Below are positions 5,223-8,278 of a stretch of DNA of 8,278 bases, in pieces. The notes below the pieces were generated by a model. That model saw only the letters and a program-made list of their open reading frames with translations. It was not told the DNA's origin and ran no database searches. A program made the position numbers and the translations under genes. Each line of letters begins with the position of its first letter. Within the stretch, counting starts at the first letter, position 1. Location: the NCBI GenBank assembly GCA_003562535.1, contig PWUP01000135.1:1-8278 (forward strand), given 5' to 3'. The DNA comes from Gammaproteobacteria bacterium (lineage in GTDB: Bacteria > Pseudomonadota > Gammaproteobacteria > Competibacterales > Competibacteraceae).

Positions 5223-7724
5223 TCACTCGCTAGACGCCACCGGCGCGATGGGGCTGAGCCGCCAAATATCTCGGTTGTAATCACTGATCGTCCGATCGGA
5301 CGAAAACCGGCCACTGGCCGCCGTATTCAAAATACTTCCGGTCAGCCATTGGGTCTGATTAGCAAAGCGCGCATCGACAGCCAGTTGCGCATCGATATAA
5401 CTGCGGAAATCCGCTAAGGTCAGCCACGGATCGGCAGGGCTGCGCAAGGCATCCAGAATGGGTCGAAACAAACCGGCTTCAAACAGACTGAAATGGTCCA
5501 CTTCCAGTAACTGAATCACCGCTCTTAGCTCAGCATCGGCGGCAATGATACTGTGTGGGTCATAATGCTGGCGGGTGGTTTCGGCCTGTTCGGCATCCAG
5601 CCCGAATAAAAAGAAATGCTCCGCTCCGACGGCATCGCGAATTTCAATATTGGCCCCGTCCAGAGTGCCGATGGTGAGCGCGCCGTTCATCATGAATTTC
5701 ATATTACCGGTGCCGGAGGCTTCTTTGCCGGCAGTGGAAATCTGTTCGGAAAGATCCGTACCCGGACAGATCCACTCCATAGTGCTGACCCGGTAATTGG
5801 GCAGAAAAGCGACCCGCAGCCAATCGTGCAAATCCGGGTCACGGTTGATCACTTTGGCGACATTATTGACCAGTTTGATGATCAATTTGGCCATGGCATA
5901 GCCCGGAGCGGCTTTACCGCCGATCAATACACAGCGCGGGACTAAGCCTTCGTAATCCCCCGATTTCAGGCGATGATAGCGGTGAATAATGTGCAGCACA
6001 TTCAGCAGTTGGCGCTTATACTCGTGAATCCGCTTGACCTGAACATCAAACAGCATACTGGATTCGAAAACGCTGCCGCATTCTTGCTGTAATCGTTCGA
6101 CCAATCGCTGTTTATTCACGGCTCGTGCTGCCGCCCAACGGCTGTGAAACGCTGGATCTGTGGCGTAAGCTTCTAAGCCATGTAAGCGTTCGAGGTCGGT
6201 CACCCAGTCGGGGCCGATGGTATCGCTAATCAGTTCCGCCAAGGGTCGATTGCAGGAGGCCAGCCAGCGCCGGGGAGTCACCCCATTGGTTTTATTATTA
6301 AACCGTTGTGGCCACAGGGCGTGAAAATCATGGAATAAACCCTCACACAGTAATTTCGAATGGAGTGCGGCCACTCCATTGACCGAGAAACTGGCCACAA
6401 TGGCCAAATACGCCATACGCACCATCGGTTCATGGGTGTCCTCAATTAAGGACAAGCGTTTGAGTATGTCCTGATTGCCTGGCCAGCGGCTGGCAACCTC
6501 GCTTAAAAACCAAGCATTAATAGCATAAATAATGTCCAGATGCCGTGGCAGCAACTGTTCAAACAAGCGGACCGGCCAGCGTTCCAGGGCCTCGGGCAAT
6601 AAAGTATGGTTGGTATAGGCCATGGTCGAGGTGGTGATCTCCCACGCCCTATCCCAGTCCAGACCGTGGACATCCATCAGCAACCGCATGAGTTCGGCGA
6701 CGGCAATACTCGGATGCGTGTCATTAAGCTGAAAACAGTGTTGCGCTGCAAAGTCATTAAATACTGGGCCATGGTAATGAATCCAGCGGCGCAGGGTGTC
6801 TTTCAGGCTGGCGGAGGCGAGAAAATACTGTTGCCGCAAGCGCAGTTCTTTACCGTTTTCACTGGCGTCATTGGGGTACAGCACTAAGGTAATGGCTTCT
6901 GCGGCTGTTTTAGCCGCTAAGGCTTCCGGGTAACTGCCGGCATTAAATTCATTAAGATCGAATTTATCCGTCGCATTAGCCGACCACAAACGCAGGGTAT
7001 TGACCGTATCGTTACGGTAACCAGGTACGGGTAGATCATAGGGCAGAGCCACGACATCGTGGGTATCAATCCAACGCCAGCGTTTTTGGCCTGTCGAGTC
7101 CAGATAATGTTCGCTGCGACCGCCGAATTCCACCCGTTGTGCCAGTTCAGGGCGACACAGTTCCCACGGGTGACCATCTCGTAACCACGCATCCGGCTCC
7201 TCAACTTGATAACCTTCCTGAATGTTTTGTCGGAACATGCCGTATTCATAACGCAGCCCGTAGCCGATCACCGGGAGCTGTAGGGTGGCGCATGAATCCA
7301 GTAAGCACACGGCCAGCCGTCCCAAACCGCCATTGCCTAAGCCCGCATCGTGTTCTTGGTCGAGCACATCCTCTAGCCGCAAACCCAGTGTGTCTAGGGC
7401 TTGCTTCACGGCGTCATGCAAACCCAAATTGAGCAGACTGTCTTCCAAGCTGCGGCCAATAAGATATTCCAGTGATAGATAACAGACCTGCCGAGTACGG
7501 TTATCGGCATAGGCGTGTCGAGTGCGTTTACCGCGCTCAATCAAACGGTCACGCAGGGTTAAGGCCAAGGCTTGAAAAACGTATTGTGACGACCCGTTCA
7601 GAGGGTCGCGACCTAGGGTGTAGGTAAAATACCGGTTAAAATCGGCGACGATGGTTGCTGGGTCATTGGCGAGTTGGGGTGGGCTGATAAGGCGCTCATT
7701 TTGGGATAGGGTTTGATCGTTCAT
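5223..7724 (-). CDS. glgP: glycogen/maltodextrin phosphorylase
   Basis: Cytoplasmic PLP-dependent GT35 enzyme that phosphorolyses alpha-1,4-glucan ends to glucose-1-phosphate. The 833 residues compare with about 800-815 for E. coli MalP and GlgP, so it is full length. Visible family blocks, in order: YLSLEYLIGRSL, GLGNGGLGRLAVCLLDS, GYGLRYEYGMFRQ, QLNDTHPSIAVAELMRLLMD, TNHTLLPEALERW, NKTNGVTPRRWL, KRIHEYKRQLLNVL and the PLP site EASGTGNMKFMMNGALTIGT, where the Schiff-base lysine is Lys676. It starts at the ATG at 7722-7724; no strong Shine-Dalgarno precedes it (only GCGAG). Its stop faces the tctB-like stop 11 bp away, and its start is divergent from soxB. With glgA nearby on the same strand it supports a glycogen storage and breakdown role. 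Glycogen versus maltodextrin preference cannot be told from sequence alone. Confidence 0.95.
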   Translation of the reverse strand: MNDQTLSQNERLISPPQLANDPATIVADFNRYFTYTLGRDPLNGSSQYVFQALALTLRDRLIERGKRTRHAYADNRTRQVCYLSLEYLIGRSLEDSLLNLGLHDAVKQALDTLGLRLEDVLDQEHDAGLGNGGLGRLAVCLLDSCATLQLPVIGYGLRYEYGMFRQNIQEGYQVEEPDAWLRDGHPWELCRPELAQRVEFGGRSEHYLDSTGQKRWRWIDTHDVVALPYDLPVPGYRNDTVNTLRLWSANATDKFDLNEFNAGSYPEALAAKTAAEAITLVLYPNDASENGKELRLRQQYFLASASLKDTLRRWIHYHGPVFNDFAAQHCFQLNDTHPSIAVAELMRLLMDVHGLDWDRAWEITTSTMAYTNHTLLPEALERWPVRLFEQLLPRHLDIIYAINAWFLSEVASRWPGNQDILKRLSLIEDTHEPMVRMAYLAIVASFSVNGVAALHSKLLCEGLFHDFHALWPQRFNNKTNGVTPRRWLASCNRPLAELISDTIGPDWVTDLERLHGLEAYATDPAFHSRWAAARAVNKQRLVERLQQECGSVFESSMLFDVQVKRIHEYKRQLLNVLHIIHRYHRLKSGDYEGLVPRCVLIGGKAAPGYAMAKLIIKLVNNVAKVINRDPDLHDWLRVAFLPNYRVSTMEWICPGTDLSEQISTAGKEASGTGNMKFMMNGALTIGTLDGANIEIRDAVGAEHFFLFGLDAEQAETTRQHYDPHSIIAADAELRAVIQLLEVDHFSLFEAGLFRPILDALRSPADPWLTLADFRSYIDAQLAVDARFANQTQWLTGSILNTAASGRFSSDRTISDYNRDIWRLSPIAPVASSE

Positions 7725-7754
7725 AAGGCTCGCACGTTAGTTATAGGTTAGCAG

Positions 7755-7773
7755 CAGGACATGACATGTACTG
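7755..7773. promoter_or_regulatory. 19-bp near-perfect palindrome, possible operator between glgP and soxB
   Basis: Arms CAGGACATG (7755-7763) and CATGTACTG (7765-7773) around a central A match at 8 of 9 positions; two further GC pairs match at 7751-7752 and 7776-7777. It lies in the middle of the 112-bp divergent promoter region, the size and place expected for a dimeric regulator site controlling soxB, glgP or both. The cognate regulator is unknown. Confidence 0.4.
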
Positions 7774-7782
7774 TAGCAAAAA

Positions 7783-7811
7783 TTTATGACACACTTGCGA
7801 TGCGCAGTTAA
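7783..7811 (-). promoter_or_regulatory. weak candidate promoter of glgP
   Basis: Minus-strand -35 TTAACT (7806-7811, 4 of 6), a 17-nt spacer and -10 CATAAA (7783-7788, 4 of 6). Transcription from near 7776 would run straight into the 19-bp palindrome, a repressor-like arrangement. On the opposite strand the same block could serve soxB (ATGACA at 7761-7766 upstream), but no good -10 is seen there. Confidence 0.25.
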
Positions 7812-7836
7812 CTTTACCATCAGCGGGCGGTCTTTA

Positions 7837-8278
7837 ATGCAGAATTACTCAATATTCAGCCTAGCGCGGAATGCGCTCAACCATCATCAGCATTGGCAAC
7901 GGGCTTGGCGTAGCCCAGTACCGCGTCCTCAGTACGATGCCCTCATTGTCGGTGGCGGCGGGCATGGGCTGGCCACGGCCTATTACTTAGCCAAGGAACA
8001 CGGTCTCACTAATATTGCTGTTCTGGAGAAAGGCGGCTTGGGCGGGGGTAACATCGGACGCAATACCACGATTGTGCGCTCCAATTACCTCTGGGATGAG
8101 TCTGCGCTGCTCTATGAACAGGGCTTGAAACTGTGGGAAGGGTTGAGCCAGGAGCTGAACTATAATCTGATGTTCAGTCAGCGGGGGGTGCTGAATCTTG
8201 GTCATAATCACCACGATATGCGTGAAATCCACCGGCGGGTGAACGCCAATCAACTCAACGGCATCGATGCCGAAGTGG
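7837..8278 (+). CDS. soxB: sarcosine oxidase beta subunit (SoxB), N-terminal part, cut by window edge
   Basis: FAD-binding catalytic subunit of heterotetrameric sarcosine oxidase, which oxidatively demethylates sarcosine to glycine with O2 and tetrahydrofolate, giving H2O2 and methylene-tetrahydrofolate. 147 codons are visible. The opening MQNYSIFSLARNAL and the W-x3-WRSP segment (residues 20-27) are typical SoxB N-termini and fix the ATG at 7837. The Rossmann motif GGGGHG (39-44) ends a beta strand, with the adenosine-side acid in VLEKGGLGGGN; then RNTTIVRSNYLWDESALLYE and FSQRGVLNLGH, strongly conserved in SoxB. The covalent FMN His lies beyond the edge. The ribosome site is weak (GGGCGG, 6 nt before ATG). 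soxD, soxA and soxG would be expected downstream. It is divergent from glgP, sharing a 112-bp promoter region. Confidence 0.93.
   Translation, partial: MQNYSIFSLARNALNHHQHWQRAWRSPVPRPQYDALIVGGGGHGLATAYYLAKEHGLTNIAVLEKGGLGGGNIGRNTTIVRSNYLWDESALLYEQGLKLWEGLSQELNYNLMFSQRGVLNLGHNHHDMREIHRRVNANQLNGIDAEV

Noticed and set aside
5616..5945. 109-codon open frame on the plus strand inside glgP
   Set aside because: It overlaps the PLP-site region of glgP, which fully explains the sequence; no ribosome site or family resemblance.
7987..8253. 88-codon minus-strand open frame over the start of soxB
   Set aside because: It is antisense to strongly conserved SoxB motifs and shows no features of its own.
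1..8278. Mobile element, CRISPR array, tRNA or toxin-antitoxin content
   Set aside because: No transposase or integrase-like protein, no regularly spaced repeats, no tRNA-like cloverleaf ends and no small paired genes were seen on either strand.

Overview
The window looks like ordinary chromosome from a gammaproteobacterium, probably a marine or halophilic lineage of the Oceanospirillales/Halomonadaceae kind. That placement rests on overall protein style and gene mix (a PotABCD-type importer, glgA/glgP, a TctB-like protein, heterotetrameric sarcosine oxidase) and is an inference. Coding density is high. I see no tRNA, rRNA, insertion sequence, prophage or CRISPR array.

Left part (1-2933, all minus strand): the first three genes of a spermidine/putrescine-type ABC importer operon, transcribed right to left. 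They are a PotA-like ATPase (1836-2933), a periplasmic binding protein (626-1741) and a PotB-like permease cut by the left window edge (1-547). A second permease would be expected just beyond the edge. A perfect 11-bp stem-loop lies between the binding-protein and permease genes, the usual place for setting a high binding-protein to permease ratio.

Noncoding block (2934-3294, 361 bp): it holds the likely potA promoter, a GGGAGAGGG-type inverted repeat, a short direct repeat, and a plus-strand stem followed by eight T with no plus-strand gene upstream.

Middle (3295-7724): two glycogen genes on the minus strand, a GT4-family glycogen synthase/GlgM-like glucosyltransferase (glgA) and a glycogen/maltodextrin phosphorylase (glgP). 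Between them, on the plus strand, is a lone TctB-like small membrane protein whose stop is 11 bp from the glgP stop (convergent). GlgA would build alpha-1,4-glucan and GlgP would release glucose-1-phosphate from it.

Right end (7725-8278): a 112-bp divergent promoter region with a 19-bp near-perfect palindrome, then the start of soxB (sarcosine oxidase beta subunit, plus strand), cut by the right edge. soxDAG would be expected downstream.

The most interesting non-gene signal is a near-identical promoter segment (AATTTTTAGCRACTG then CATAAT on the minus strand) upstream of both potA and glgA, with a looser relative upstream of glgP. This suggests common control or a shared promoter style. I do not see a clearly new multi-gene system here; the best candidates for novelty are the noncoding elements and the orphan tctB.
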